A stretch of 64,000 nt of DNA, taken from assembly GCA_012184525.1 (NCBI GenBank), contig WOFQ01000036.1, positions 124,001 through 188,000 of the forward strand, in the 5' to 3' direction. Under the pieces are notes generated by a model. The model saw nothing but the letters and a program-made list of their open reading frames with translations, ran no database searches and was not told the DNA's origin. Of this stretch, positions 1 to 11,638 are shown in pieces (within the stretch, counting starts at the first letter, position 1; each line of letters begins with the position of its first letter). The DNA is from Xenoacremonium recifei (Eukaryota > Ascomycota > Sordariomycetes > Hypocreales > Nectriaceae). A program made the position numbers and the translations under genes.

Positions 1-2484
1 AATCTTGCCGAGTCAGGACAAGCCTTGCCTGCTGCTGCTGCTGCCCCTGGGCGCTGGTCGGTTCCTGACTTGCTCGAAACAAGCCTCACATCGTTCAGTG
101 TCAACAAGTGTCTCCAGCCAGCCTAACGCCCTTCGCCGGAGACGCTCACTGGAGCTGCGGGATCCAAAGATGCGGGGCGGACGGGGTTCATGAGCTGGGA
201 TTGGATGGTATGCTTGCTTGCTGACGAGTTGAGACTCAGGCCAAATGTAACGGACGGAACCTTGTCTGCTCCCCGCGGCGGCCACTCGCTCTGCTTTTTC
301 CCACTTTTGCATTCGTGGCCGACTTGCGACATCGACCCCCCTTATCGATGGCGTCTTGTTTGAAGGGCACTCACTCTCTGGGCGTCGATCTCGTTCCTGT
401 CTCATGGCTGACGCCTCCCCCCCCCTTTTTCCCGCCTCCTTTTCGGGGACACTCAAATCTCGCAGAGATGCACTTTCTTGGACAGGCAAGTCTTTCTGCT
501 GACTGTGTTCGGGCCCTCGCAGCCTTGCAGAAGACCCTCCGTTAGGTTGCTTCCGCCGCGCCACCGACTAGGGCTGATGACCACCCCTCCCCCCCTGAAA
601 TTGCGGCTGTCGGAGCGATCGCCCGGAGGGAACGTCCAATTCAGCAGGCCCGTTGCTGGGCCGCGCAATGTGACTGAGGGAGAGACACAGCAAGGGTGCA
701 AAATTGGCTCTGAGCTTAAGCGGCCGGGGGTCCTGGACTGCATGCACGATTGTCCCTGAGGAATCCCAGCCCGATCCTGCGAGATCCATTGGCCCCTCAC
801 CGCGGTGAAGCGTGCAGTTTGATTGTGATGGCGCACCCGCTGCCGATCCGCCTGTGCGATGTAGATTGTCTCATTCGAATGCTCCCCGACCTGCCCGTGC
901 CCATTCCCCGAGAGCTGAGACCATTATCGGGGAGGACGGACTCCAGCCATGGGACAGGATTCCCGTTGTAACAGACAGCTCGCCGATGCTAATTCTATGA
1001 AATTGTCGGCTAACGATGGCTTGAAGCCACGCGTTATCTCCCGCCCGTGGCTAATAACCTGCAGGGCTTGTGGCGGGCAGACCCAAGGTGGTCTAATTAA
1101 ACTTGACGTTGTATAGCGCAGCTCGCCTCCGGGGAACAGGCAGATTATTGAGTTGTTGCTGTGTCGATGCGTCTGTTTCCAACATGTTTTATGATTCTTC
1201 GAGAAGCAGGCAGTGTTCTGAGTCTGACCCGTCCCTCGACACCACCATGGGGATCCCCGCTGCCAGCCAAGTGTTTGCCATGCCGTTGATGCAAAGACTT
1301 GGCGAATGGTGTGCTAATCTTGTGATGGCTGCCCCGTCATTGAACACCACGTTTCATGATGAGCTATTGCCCTTGGCAGACACCGTGGCAGGACTGTCCA
1401 GGCTCACAATACCACTGAGACATTTCGTCTCTCTCCATGCCTCCAAACATCCTGGATCTTCTGGGACCAGTGTGGACCAAGAGCCCCGCGGTAGACTCTG
1501 TAGCCATGGCTCGGGACCACTTTTGGGAGACGCCATCGAACGGTAGCGTTGCCATGCTGGCCAACAGCTGAAAGTTCTCCCGCCTTCGCGACTCGGGGGG
1601 TTGCCGCGCTGTTGCTTGGCCTCATTTGACGGTGGTCAGCATCTCCACAGCGGACGGGGAGAACAAGATGACAGTTGAGACAACCCTGACTCTCTGAGAC
1701 CGGCCTCCATGCGTCTGGGCGTTTGGGCGTGCAAGGGACTCCGCGGAACTGGCTGCAGAAGGGTCCTACCGTCCTGTGTCTACGTATGAAGTCTTGCGCG
1801 GCGCCACGCGGAGGGCTGTGAACACCATCTCACGGGTTTCAGTCGCCATCGAATCCAGGCGTCAAACGAAAGCCGATGGGCTGAGCAAACTCCCCGAACC
1901 ACTGATCTTTCGATATCGAGTCAAGCTTCTGCTCCAGAATTAGTGGTGCCTCTTCGCTGTACCGTGCTCAGCATGGCTCATGGATTGCTACGTCATGCTA
2001 AGCCGTATTCCAGCCACGGCTGCTCGTGATGTGTACAAGTAAGGACGTCTACAGCGACAGCAGTTACTCAATTCTTATTTTAGCAACTTTTCTGTCCGGC
2101 ATTGAATATAGCTTGTTCTGTCGCCTGCTGTTCTCCGCTCTTTTCTCCCTGCCTTAGTACGGGTTGTCATTGCTTCTTGACTGCGTCTTGATTTAGAAGC
2201 ATATTCAGTTTTGCTCCGTGTCACTCGCCTGACGCAACGGCGAAGCAACAACCAGTAGTTCTGTCGCTTTCGTTTGCAGGGCTTTCCCTCCCTCAAGGCA
2301 CGCATCTTTTTTCCTCTGCCGCTTAAGTTTGTTTCGCGCTCTGAGGTTTGAACACAACCTAGGCTACCGCTTGCAACCTTTTCTCTCTCGCTCACAACCC
2401 TACTTCATTTCTGCATCACCCTCTCTCTTTTCAAGGCTCAAGTTTATTGCATAAAATACCATTTCCGTGGCAAAGTCTCACAGG
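1..2484. other. Gene-poor 5' flank
   Basis: I see no reading frame on either strand with recognisable protein similarity. The open frames are short, overlap each other on both strands and have compositions expected by chance in moderately GC-rich DNA. There are pyrimidine-rich runs around 415-435 and 2390-2440. It may be promoter or leader sequence of a gene outside the window, or plain intergenic DNA. Confidence 0.5.
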
Positions 2485-3220
2485 ATGACAACGTACGATG
2501 GTCAGGAAGAACTCGATAACGTTGTTTGGGGCAAGAACGACGAGGACTCTGATGAGGCACAGAAGTGAATGTGTCTCAAATGCATGTTTCGCACAGTGGA
2601 AGGACTCGCTGAAGAAAAATTCGGCAAATCAGCAACCCTGATATCACCATTAATTTTCGGTAGCTTCAATATCCTCTACAGGATACGCCTCAAAGGAACG
2701 TCTCCAGTTGTTATGGTGCGACTACCTTGCCCGAGCCTTGTTTAGTTTCCCGACGAGAAGACTACCCAAGAGACGGCCACGGCAGCCCTAATCGCGAGCC
2801 AGACGCAGCTGCTCATCCCCCGACAGTTCTTTTATAGCCAAAACTCAACGGTTAGCCCCTTTGTAATTATAGAGCATATTAAAACCCGCGACAGCGTGTC
2901 AGCGAGGCTAAACAGACCCAGCAATGACTCCTCGGCCCCTCATGTTCTGGATCCCAACGTTTCTGAACCTATGCTAGAGGCCATCTGGGGTAAGATAACT
3001 CAATGTTTGCTGCAGCTTTCCCGGATAACTTTTCCAAGAATAGGGTCTATGGCGGAGGCCCTTATAGGGTTGCCAGCAGGCCGATAACTCACAACATGAC
3101 CGATATGGTTCGACTCGTGAATATTCCTCGCAGCGTTCTCCCGTCAAAAGGACAAGACCTATGAGACTGTAGACGAGTGGTATGCCGCATTAGCAGATAT
3201 TGAGCGACGAAGAGAAAGCA
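2485..3220 (+). pseudogene. Relic of a fungal aminoglycoside-phosphotransferase-like (APH) kinase
   Basis: Not intact. The pieces follow the order of the large fungal APH-like family. An ATG at 2485 opens a short acidic segment (DNVVWGKNDEDSDE). After a probable intron comes GSFNILYRIRL, then VVMVRLPCP and FPDEK, and later QLSRITFPRIGSM at about 3010-3050. The family signature RPITHNMTDMV follows in another frame, and DEWYAALADI in a third. An in-frame TAG at 2743-2745 interrupts the middle. Frameshifts lie near 3070 and 3155. The C-terminal catalytic half (the HGD-like loop and the DWE-type aspartate motif) is not found downstream. Members of this family are predicted small-molecule or protein kinases of unknown substrate in fungi. 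The TAG could come from CAG by one transition, but the ancestral codon is a guess. Confidence 0.75.
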
Positions 3221-3816
3221 GCCATGGGCCCCTTTGTACAGAGAAAGATGACCGAGTCGAAGGACAGGCGAATTGTTGACTGGGGTCCAACGGAAGTCAG
3301 GCAGCGATTTTCCGGCCTCTTGTTCGATTGAACGGAATTCGAATGAATGGTGGTTTTGGCACTTTCTCAAGCCAAACGCAATGACATTTCGCCCCTGGTC
3401 ATGCAAGCCGCTCACAACGCAAAGCTCTCGAGTGCTAGCGGGACCTCGGAGTCTGTCATCGGCAATAGCTCAGTCAAACATGGTGTGGACAAGCCATCTG
3501 GAAATCGGAGTCAGTTATATAAAGTTGCACGCTAATGCAGAACTTGTAAGTCCGTTTGGTAAACTCCGCGAATTCTCCCAGACCTCTCAACCGCCACTTT
3601 CAAAAATACCGTGAGCGACGCAAACATATCATTCTCTCCTGGTTTGATAGGCTCGCCTGACGGGGAGCTCGAATACGGTAGTCCGATGCCTGGGCCACTA
3701 TATATATCGATGTTTGTCGCCTCATTCTTGTGTTTCCCATGATTGCTTTATCCCTTTCATACCACATCGATTGCCACAGCATAGGTCATCAATCGTTTCT
3801 CTACTGGAAGTTCACA
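3221..3816. promoter_or_regulatory. Spacer and promoter of the alpha/beta hydrolase
   Basis: No gene seen. A TATA-like run (ctatatatatcg) at about 3698-3709 lies some 110 bases before the chosen ATG at 3817, a plausible core promoter distance. The remainder may contain unrecognisable remnants of the preceding APH relic. Confidence 0.4.
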
Positions 3817-4737
3817 ATGGCACAACCGCGCAAAGTCTATTTTCTCAGCAACGGATTGAAAATAGCCGCAGATCTCTATCTTCCACCCTCCTCCACTTCG
3901 ATTCCTGATCGTAAGGGAGCGGCAATCGTTGTTGGCCACCAGGGCACAGGTGTTAAGGAGCAGGCCTCTGGACTCTACGCCAAAATTCTTTCGTCTAATG
4001 GCTTCATTGTCCTCGCCTTCGATGCTGCCTATCAAGGCGAAAGCGAAGGCTTACCCCGAGGTTTGGAGGACCCGGCTCAGCGTGTGGAAGACTTTAAATG
4101 TGCTGTTTCATACTTGGCGACCCCTGGGGATGGCTCGGTCGATCCAGATCGCATCGGCGTCGTGGGGATATGTGCCTCAGGAGGCTATGGTATCTGCGCT
4201 GCGTCAACAGACATCCGCATCAAGGCGGTTGCCGGCATATCGCCCCTCTGCTTTGGGATGATGACCCGACAACGGATGAATGATCCGGCAACGGGGCAGC
4301 TTGACCCCCAAAGACTTCATCAGGCCTTGAGCCAGGCTGCTCAAGACCGAATCATGGAAATGAAGGGGAACCAGCCGACTACCTACAACATTCTAGACGA
4401 CTGGTCCCAGCCGAGAGAAAACATCAAGGCTTATTACTCTTCCCCTCGATGGAGTCATCCCAGATGCACTAATCAGATGGTTGCAAGAAGCGTGGAGCTT
4501 CTTGTTTCCTTCGACGCCTTCCAGCATATCGAATGGGTTTCGCCGCGGCCAATCCTGGTGGTCATAGGGGGCGAGGCAATGACACGACAATTTTGTGAAA
4601 GCGTGTTCTGTTTAGCCAAAGAGCCAAAGGAAATGCTAGTTGTCGAGGGCAAGAGTCATACTGAACTGTACGAAGACGCTTCAGTCAGCGGGACTGAGGT
4701 GTCTGAATTTATGGCGAAGGCTCTTTGCGCGGAATAG
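3817..4737 (+). CDS. Alpha/beta hydrolase, dienelactone-hydrolase/polyketide-transferase-like
   Basis: Single-exon frame of 306 residues, uninterrupted. The frame is open further upstream to a GTG at 3730, but the first ATG giving the family-like N-terminus (MAQPRKVYF...) is at 3817. The fold is readable: an N-terminal strand pair, a conserved VVGHQGTGVKEQ stretch (about residues 38-49) that would form the oxyanion region, an FDAAYQGES segment (about 69-76), and a nucleophile elbow GICASGG with candidate Ser121. The usual Gly two residues before the serine is Cys here. A late GKSH motif supplies the likely catalytic histidine. Relatives include fungal hydrolases of the AF380-like/DltD-N type found in and outside secondary-metabolite clusters. 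The substrate is unknown. It is the only apparently intact gene in the first 13 kb. Confidence 0.85.
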   Translation: MAQPRKVYFLSNGLKIAADLYLPPSSTSIPDRKGAAIVVGHQGTGVKEQASGLYAKILSSNGFIVLAFDAAYQGESEGLPRGLEDPAQRVEDFKCAVSYLATPGDGSVDPDRIGVVGICASGGYGICAASTDIRIKAVAGISPLCFGMMTRQRMNDPATGQLDPQRLHQALSQAAQDRIMEMKGNQPTTYNILDDWSQPRENIKAYYSSPRWSHPRCTNQMVARSVELLVSFDAFQHIEWVSPRPILVVIGGEAMTRQFCESVFCLAKEPKEMLVVEGKSHTELYEDASVSGTEVSEFMAKALCAE

Positions 4738-5213
4738 GTTGCTCTGTTCTATGTATGTTCAGAAGATGTCATGAGTTAGGTATTATGTCTTACGGCGGAG
4801 CTCAATGCAATAGAGCTTGAGTACCATTAGGGTCAAAAGCAGCAAAGTCCAGTGAGCTTCAGTGAGCTTCAGTGAGCGTCAGTGAGCGTCAGTGAGCACA
4901 GTGAGCACAGTGAGCATAGTGAGCACAGTGAGCACAGTGAGCACGCGCCAACCAATTTAGCGAGCACCAGCTTCTACCTTCGGCGAGATGCTTCCATGTT
5001 CAATATCGCATTTTTCAGGATGTATAACACAAATCCTGAACCTGATCATAACCAAAATTTTAACCTTGAGGTAGGAAATGACTCTTGCTTGATAAGGGCT
5101 GGCTAAGTATCTGGCTCCGCCCATTGCTGCTCGACGACGTGCTGGGAGACGGCAAAGATTGGGCGGCGGTTGATCCTGTCGATCGCCTGGGTAGGGATGA
5201 AGATTGAGTTTCA
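4738..5213. other. Spacer after the hydrolase
   Basis: No gene recognised. It contains the tandem repeat at 4851-4944 listed separately, and then sequence that may be the eroded upstream part of the kinase relic that follows. Confidence 0.4.
4851..4944. repeat. Short-unit tandem repeat, period 10 then 9
   Basis: The first four units are 10 bp (agtgagcttc twice, agtgagcgtc twice). After that the unit loses one base and becomes the 9-bp agtgagcac, repeated about six times with one variant (agtgagcat). In the 9-bp section one frame reads Ser-Glu-His over and over, which is probably incidental because no convincing gene surrounds it. Confidence 0.95.
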
Positions 5214-5662
5214 GAAGTTGTCTTTGGAGACATTCTTGACCACCGGGTAGATTTATGGGCTGCTGGCTGCCTGGTATGACCCCATGAGCATTTAATATGA
5301 GTTGGTAAAGCTGACCAAGGTAGCTCTATGAGCTTGTTACGGGCCAGTCACTTTTCGACGTTATGATGCTGACCAAGCCTTGTCTGGTTGAACAAATGCT
5401 TGGTTTCGCAACTGACAGTCTGCCGTTACGCTGGCATGAACATTTGCGAGCAATGGAAGATACCATGCCACCCGAAGCAGAGAGTTTGACGCTCCAGGAC
5501 TGGCTAGAAGGAAGCTATTTCGAACATGATGAAACTCCGGAGTTCATAGAGGAGGATATTGATGCAGTGTACCGGTTAATCGCGGGGATGCTCAAGTTCG
5601 AGCGACCTCTCAGGGCTACGGCCAAAGATGTTCTTACTGATACTTGGGTCAGGGAAGAATAA
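5214..5662 (+). pseudogene. C-terminal exons of a protein kinase (SRPK-like), truncated
   Basis: Two exons read cleanly. The first, 5214-5273, encodes EVVFGDILDHRVDLWAAGCL, the subdomain VIII-IX region with the conserved D-x-W-x-x-G-C. A canonical intron (gtatga...gtag, 5274-5323) follows. The second, 5324-5662, begins LYELVTGQSLFDVMML and runs through the SRPK-type C-lobe (LTLQDWLEGSYFE, then MLKFERPLRATAKDVLTDTW) to a stop. No N-lobe, catalytic HRD loop or DFG motif is found upstream, where a tandem repeat and eroded DNA lie. I infer a 5'-truncated gene whose remaining exons have not yet acquired stops. Confidence 0.75.
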
Positions 5663-7661
5663 AGGGTAAGTTGCAGAAGATCTAGTCGATAACCATCGAA
5701 ACTTGGGCCCTTGACATTCACCTGGAAGGATAATAGACACGACGGAATTATTTTGTATGTAAGAACAAGGCACGTTTTTTCCTTTTACTGCTTTATCATG
5801 ATAAAGACTCACTGTGACATTTTACAGTACAAAACGATATAATGGATGAGCATCTCCAATATCAGTGGCAACTGGTCACGAAAATGGTTGGCTCGCCTTG
5901 GTTGGATGGATCTCACTGAAAGGCGTCCTCACAGAGCAGAGGCTGGTATCACCATTATCTTTCGTACGACCTGACAATGTCACGCTTCACCAAAGGCCTA
6001 AGGTATACATGGCCTCAAAAAACAGCAAGATCAGTTTCAATTGGAGATAGTTATTAAAGAGTGCTTTACTAAATATGGTTCGGACTGTTTAGAATGGCGC
6101 TATTCATGGTTTATAAGAACCCTTGGTCAAGGCATGCAGAGAGAGATACTCCTCAGTAGGAGGCCCATATTCCGTAAACCCCGGTGCGTTAACAAAGAGA
6201 TGAATTTATGTTAGGACCCATTAAAAGGGAAGGACTCAAGCTCCTAATTCATGCATCCGAGTTGGGGGGTAATGCACCTCGGCTCCGTTCTCTACGTCTT
6301 CGTACGGTGGCCAATAATATATGCATACATGCAAGACTCACATAGTAGCTGAAACGTTAAGACTTGGCATGCATACATGAGGAGCCTCCCATTCACCCGA
6401 GCCTTGTTTTCAAGTTAAAAGTACGCCCGGTTGATGTAATGCAACACACCCGAATTAAATCATGAGAATCTTTTTGTAAAACGTGTGCTGTTGGGATTGG
6501 ATATCCTTCGATACTGTCACTACTAGCATTGCACCTCATCACTGTGCCGCCGCATAAGTATTAGGTACCATTACATCATCATTACACTCAGCTCCGTCAC
6601 ATTCAAATTGCGCCTTTACGCTATTTATCTATTTCCATTCAGTATCGGATGTCAAAGTGCAAAACAAAATAATCGTCTGATCAGTTGATATCAAGCAGTA
6701 GCATGTGATAAGTTAATTAGCCGCATTTTCCGGTGATCTTATTTAGAAGTGCTGATAAGTCACGCCAAGGGATAACAGCCTCAAACTCAAAGGACACATC
6801 CTTCCATTAGGGAAAAAAGGCTGCCCGAGAGCTCCCCAAAGACTTGGCAGTCAAAATCTCATAGAATTTCTCGAAGCGTTGTGTTTAACAAGAACCAACT
6901 ATCGCGCAACCAGGTTTCTCATGGGTCAGTCTTGAACTTATTACCCCTCGCGCAAATTTTGAATACGTCGCCAATCATTTGCGCCAACACAATGCCTTCT
7001 GTGCAGTATGGAGTAAAGACCAGCTGACGTATTGCTGCTTCTGGTATTTAGACTCGTTAACTAATTCGGGGCATAAGGAGCAACTATGGAGGAAGTTGTT
7101 CCAAGCCAGCCCGGTCTCTGAGAGAGCGACATCATTCTCCGATCAGACACGTCTGACAATGAAGAATACTACTCCAACGATCAAGGAGCCATGGAATGGC
7201 TGGGCTCCAGACTTGGCTCGTCCAGATGAGAAGCCATGGATTGAATGGATGAATGATACAAGGTTCGATGGTAAGTTTCTCATGAAACAAGCAGCTGCGG
7301 ATATGAAACAGAAGGAGAGAGGGCGTGAGCGAACTCAGGTACAGCAGAGGAGAGGCCGTGCCCCTACTTCCAGCCCTCAGGGGACTGTAGCAGAAGGTAG
7401 TTAATGCATGCCCCTTACCGTTGCTGTTCCTGGGTGTTCCTATGCAGAATATATGTAACATGTGATCATTATCCGTTTTACTCATTATATAACCACATCA
7501 CTTACCTGGAAAATAATATAAATTAAATTTCTTTCCTTATCAGCAACCCGCTCTGAGCAACAATGACGCCTGAGTATGACTAGCAATGAGTAGGTGTACC
7601 GCTACATCATGCAAGTACAGATTTGACATTTCTGATCCTTGTGGTGCGCACACTGCAGATC

Positions 7662-7687
7662 AGGTAGGCAGACAGGCAGACAGGCAT
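7662..7687. repeat. gcagacag microsatellite
   Basis: Three to four imperfect copies of an 8-bp unit (aggcagac). Confidence 0.85.
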
Positions 7688-7773
7688 CACATGTCGTTTT
7701 GTTGACGTGGCACCCTAATATTATGCATATCAAGCACCTCAGCCCAACCTTGAACCCAGAACCCAGAACGTGA

Positions 7774-7795
7774 CAGCACGTGACGGCACGTGAGC
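7774..7795. promoter_or_regulatory. Pair of CACGTG palindromes
   Basis: Two CACGTG hexamers occur 10 bases apart (a third related CGTGAC lies just before). CACGTG is the classic bHLH (Cbf1/Pho4-type) binding site in fungi. They stand about 1 kb upstream of the amidase-type pseudogene and not near any live gene, so a function is uncertain. Confidence 0.35.
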
Positions 7796-8806
7796 AGCGT
7801 CCATGTCAGATGGAACAACGATATCCCGGCCCGGATGACTGTAAATTAAGGGGCTGGTGCCGTAGCAGACTTTTCACGACTTACAGAACACACACACAAG
7901 CCGATTACAACAGATCAATACTCTGTACAATCAATCGATTTGAGGCATTTGCCGTAGTCTTTGCAAAGTGTGCACATTTCATTGGACTAATTATTGACCC
8001 GCCCCGGCGGCCCTTCCGACAGTCCATCTAGAGCCTCGACCCACTTCTCGCGGTTCTGCCCGTAAGCCCTTACCAAAACCAAACAAACCAAACAGCGTAC
8101 CCGCCTCGAGCTCGTTTCGCACTGCTCAATCGCCGTAGCATCTCGATAAATTACGGTTTCCTTGAATACTCATCGGGTTCTTTAACCTCACTTTTTATTG
8201 ACGCTGCATCTTGTATTTGTTTTATTTACTTTCGCTGCCTTAGCTGTGCATTATTCCCCTTATTTTCCCTATCTCTAGATTATCCATCCATCTAGTAATT
8301 ATACTCCCCTCCTTAGCAGGTCTTACTCTGCCGCCCACCTAGCACTTATATTACACCCGACCCGTGTATATGAATGCCCCCTACTCCGACTCCGTATTGC
8401 TGCTCCCAGCCAGCTGCTGACCTTAATTATGCCCCCTCCCCTCCCCCCTAAAAAGGCACGCTGCTCACTGCTGCAGTCTAAGTCCACCCTAGTACCTTAA
8501 CTAATAATTTAAAACCACTCCTAGCCTGCTGTTACTTATCCTGTCTGTCCAGGATAGCCTTCCAGGATATCTGCCTATAACAAATCGCTGATCTTCGCGG
8601 CGATGCAGATAATACTGGACCTGGACCAGAACTAAAGATAATGTCCTGTATAGTATCCCAGCCTGGGTCTACCTACAGCCAGTAGATAAGAGCTTAGAGC
8701 TGTCTTCTCCTGCAACGACGAGAGACATATCATCCATCGTCCGTCCCGCCGCAAAATAAGCCCCTGCCTTAAGACTCTACGGGCGTCAAATCGGTCCACT
8801 ACCGCG

Positions 8807-11632
8807 ATGTCACTGTCTCGACTGTCTCGACCACCGCTTATCCTGCTCCTGTTCCTCGGCCTCGTTTGGATGTTGACAATGGCGTTTCATCAATCGGAGG
8901 ACACCGGAGCCGCCGTCGCCGCAGCTTATCGCCCCAAACTTATCGCCGTTTCCGCCCCGGAGCCCGGCGACTGGGACATTCTTGAGCTTCATCAATCTTC
9001 CTCGGTAACGACCCTAGCCTCTGGATCTTTCTACTTCGACCAAAATGAACTGGTGCGTCAGGGAGCTCTTAACCCTAATCCTCTTGTCAATCTCTTAACC
9101 CTAATTCTCTTGTCAATCTCTTAACCCGAATTCTCTTGTCAATCTCTTAACCCGAATTCTCTTGTCAATCTCTTAACCCGAATTCTCTTGTCAATCTCTT
9201 AACCCGAATTCTCTTGTCAATCTCTTAACCCGAATTCTCTTGTCAATCTCTTAACCCTAACCCGGCTTCGCCCGCTCGCTTGTACCCGTGGTTTCTCAGC
9301 TCTACATGCTGTCCCCCGCCTCCCTACATCCCATTCTTGACCACTGTTCCCAGCCTTGTCCCTCCCTATCGTGAAGTTGGTTCGATAACCACCTTTCCGT
9401 CTTGGTGTGCCAAAATCTGATCAAGTTTCTGGGAATCAAGTACCCGCTACGCTTCCACATGCCAGCAGGCCTCATTCCAGCCACGCTGTTCAGTCTTCCT
9501 AAAGATTTGTCTGATTTTACGTTGGCGGATCTTGAAAGCACCATCCATCGTTTTGAAAAGACCGATGATGTCTGGGATCGTCAATTCCTAGCTTGCGTCG
9601 TGTTTCTACAACCCAGGAGCTATCGTACTCGTCATACCCTGCCGCCTCTGTTGGCCGATCGACTGCACTCCCTCGCAAGCGTGTTGCCCTGATCGACAAA
9701 TCTTTTCTGTCTTTGAAACAAGTCACTGAGGGACCTTACTTTGTCACGACAACCGGTATCTTGCCCGTAAGGAAACTGGTCCCTGATCCATATGGTGCCT
9801 TTGTAGCATCTCTGGTGCAATCACCCTCCCAGGAGTATGATCTATCATCTGCTAAAGTTCTCACAATGCTGATCCAATGCCTCTAGAATTCGCTATCTCA
9901 ATGCTACCATGGCAGAGGCCTATCTGAGACAAGCAATTGCCCTGCCTTCTCGTCTTTATTACCCCCCCAGCAAAGAGAAGCCTCTGAATGGCCTCAGGAC
10001 TGCTATCAAGGATAATATTGATATCGCCGGTGCGAAGACGTTTGCTTCCTGTCTTGCACATGGTGAGTTCTATGGGGTTCGACTCCGGAATGCCCCTGCA
10101 GTCCAGAGACTGCTGGATCTGGGTGCCATCATCGTTGGCAAGACTGGGATGAGCCAATTTGCCGACGCCGAAGACCCGACAGGCGACTTTGTCGACTTTC
10201 ACGCGCCCTGGAACCCTCGCGGTGACGGCAACCGGTCTCCGGGAGGGAGTAGCTTTGGCTCAGGCGCTGCTGCCGGCGGGTACGACTGGGTTGACTTCAC
10301 CATTGGCACTGATAGTAAGTTGCAGCCCTGAGCTCACTGCTTCGTCTGATTTATATCATTTCTAATGGAGCAAAAGCTGGCGGAAGTGTACGACAGCCAG
10401 CCGCTAGTCAGTCAGTTTACGGTCTGCGGCCCTCTCGAGGCGCCATGAGCGTTAATGGTACTCTCATCATTCACCGGTTAGTCAGGCATCTTCAAAATTT
10501 GACCGTCGGCACTCTTGACTCAAGCTGACTGTTGGGAATTGACAGAGACCTCGATGCTGTTGGTGTTCTCTCAAGACATCTTGACATTGTGAAAGTCGTT
10601 TCAGAACATCTCTTTAAGGATGCAGTGTCGGTATTCAAGACCCAGCCTGCTTCAGCTGCTGAGACACCACAACTTATCTACCCGAGCCATCTTTTTCCGG
10701 TGAAAGAGAAAATCGTGCAAGACTTGTACGAAAAGGTTGTCCGTGCTCTCGAAAAAGTATTAGGTGTTGAGAGACGCATTATCGATTTTAACAAAGAATG
10801 GAACAGATTGCGGAATAATACGGATCAGAGCATGGAAACATACTTTCAAGAGGTATGATCCCCGTCGGCTTTGCTGTTTAGAAATGATCCATAAACTAGG
10901 TCTTTTACGAATACGTAGTTTGGGGACAGTTTCATCACCGAACTGCCTTTCGAGATGAGTACCTAGAAAAGTTGAGGCGACCACCCTATGTTAACCCTTT
11001 GGCATGATTTCGATGGGAACTTGGCAGTGAAATGTCCGAGGAACACTGGGCTACTATCCAGTCCAAGCGACAGGAATATCAAAAATTTATAGAGGGCATA
11101 TTCGGCGATAACTCTATCATGGTGACGCCTTTCAAGTTTGGAGAGCCTGATGCCTGCGACGTTTACAGACCAGAGGAAGACTCTGCTACGCTTGAAACTC
11201 TCATGCAGCATCTGATAACCATCCCCTTTCATAGACCGATAACGAGAGAAAAGGGAGAATTTGGGTACGGTTTGAGACCGGCTTTTTAATCTCTAATGGC
11301 AGGTCAGCCGGAAATTGTTTTTCCAGGTATGCCTCGACCCTGATTCAACCTAGAGGTTCACTAACCAGCACCTGCGCTTCCATAGTGGGACAACTTCCAT
11401 ATTACTCTTCAGTTAGTTTGCAAGACGAAATGTATGGCGTCATTGCATCACTCATCGGCTCGCGAGGTAAGCGCCGCAAGCATTTCCCTGACAATAATTG
11501 AAGGCTGAAAAAAAGAAAGGAATGGAGTCGGTTATTTTGGAGATCGTGGACAAGGTGCTGCGGGAACTCGACCTGCCGCGGACCGTTTTGACAGGACGAT
11601 CGCCATTTGCGGCATCAACGCCGACTCAATAA
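8807..11632 (+). pseudogene. Amidase-signature protein with Arp1-type N-terminus, broken
   Basis: The ATG at 8807 opens a hydrophobic leader (about residues 8-25) followed by an N-terminal region ending SGSFYFDQ, as in fungal Arp1-like amidase proteins. Then LADLESTIHRFEKTDDVW (about 9517-9575), EGPYFVTTTGILPVRKL and LPSRLYYPPSKEKPLNGLR lead into the amidase core: the KDNIDIAG lysine segment (about 10007-10030), GGSSFGSGAAAG (about 10241-10280), and after an intron AGGSVRQPAASQSVYGLRPS. Later exons carry DLDAVGVLSRHLD, YEYVVWGQF and a C-terminal LPRTVLTGR. An in-frame TGA at 11005-11007 sits in a conserved NPLA-(R)-FRWE context, consistent with CGA to TGA. Frame changes near 9690 and 9890 are not explained by clear introns. 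The 26-bp minisatellite lies after the first exon. The Ser-cisSer-Lys machinery is otherwise preserved, so decay is recent. Confidence 0.8.
9067..9262. repeat. 26-bp minisatellite with telomere-like cores
   Basis: About seven tandem copies of a 26-bp unit built from cttaaccc(t/g)aattc and tcttgtcaat. The outermost copies read CCCTAA and the last ends ccctaaccc, the fungal telomere repeat motif on the C-rich strand. The inner copies read CCCGAA and are nearly identical, so the array expanded recently. It lies directly after the first exon of the amidase-type pseudogene, either inside its first intron or as an insertion. Confidence 0.9.
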
Positions 11633-11638
11633 TGCAAA

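Larger units (their letters stand above)
5663..8806. other. Long gene-poor stretch
   Basis: 3.1 kb without a gene I can support. It is AT-rich from about 5700 to 7600. The longest frame (141 codons, 6979-7404, +) has no recognisable motif and mixed composition. A gcagacag-type microsatellite lies at 7662-7687. Two CACGTG palindromes sit within a short stretch at about 7777-7793. Cytosine-rich runs occur around 8430-8450. The final few hundred bases would be the promoter of the amidase-type pseudogene at 8807. Confidence 0.45.

Noticed and set aside
13..836. Several 70-180-codon frames on both strands in the first kilobase
   Set aside because: They overlap one another, have no motifs and have compositions expected in GC-rich non-coding DNA.
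9060..9262. True telomere or CRISPR array
   Set aside because: The units are 26-bp direct tandem repeats without variable spacers, and only the outer units contain the telomere motif, with genes on both sides.
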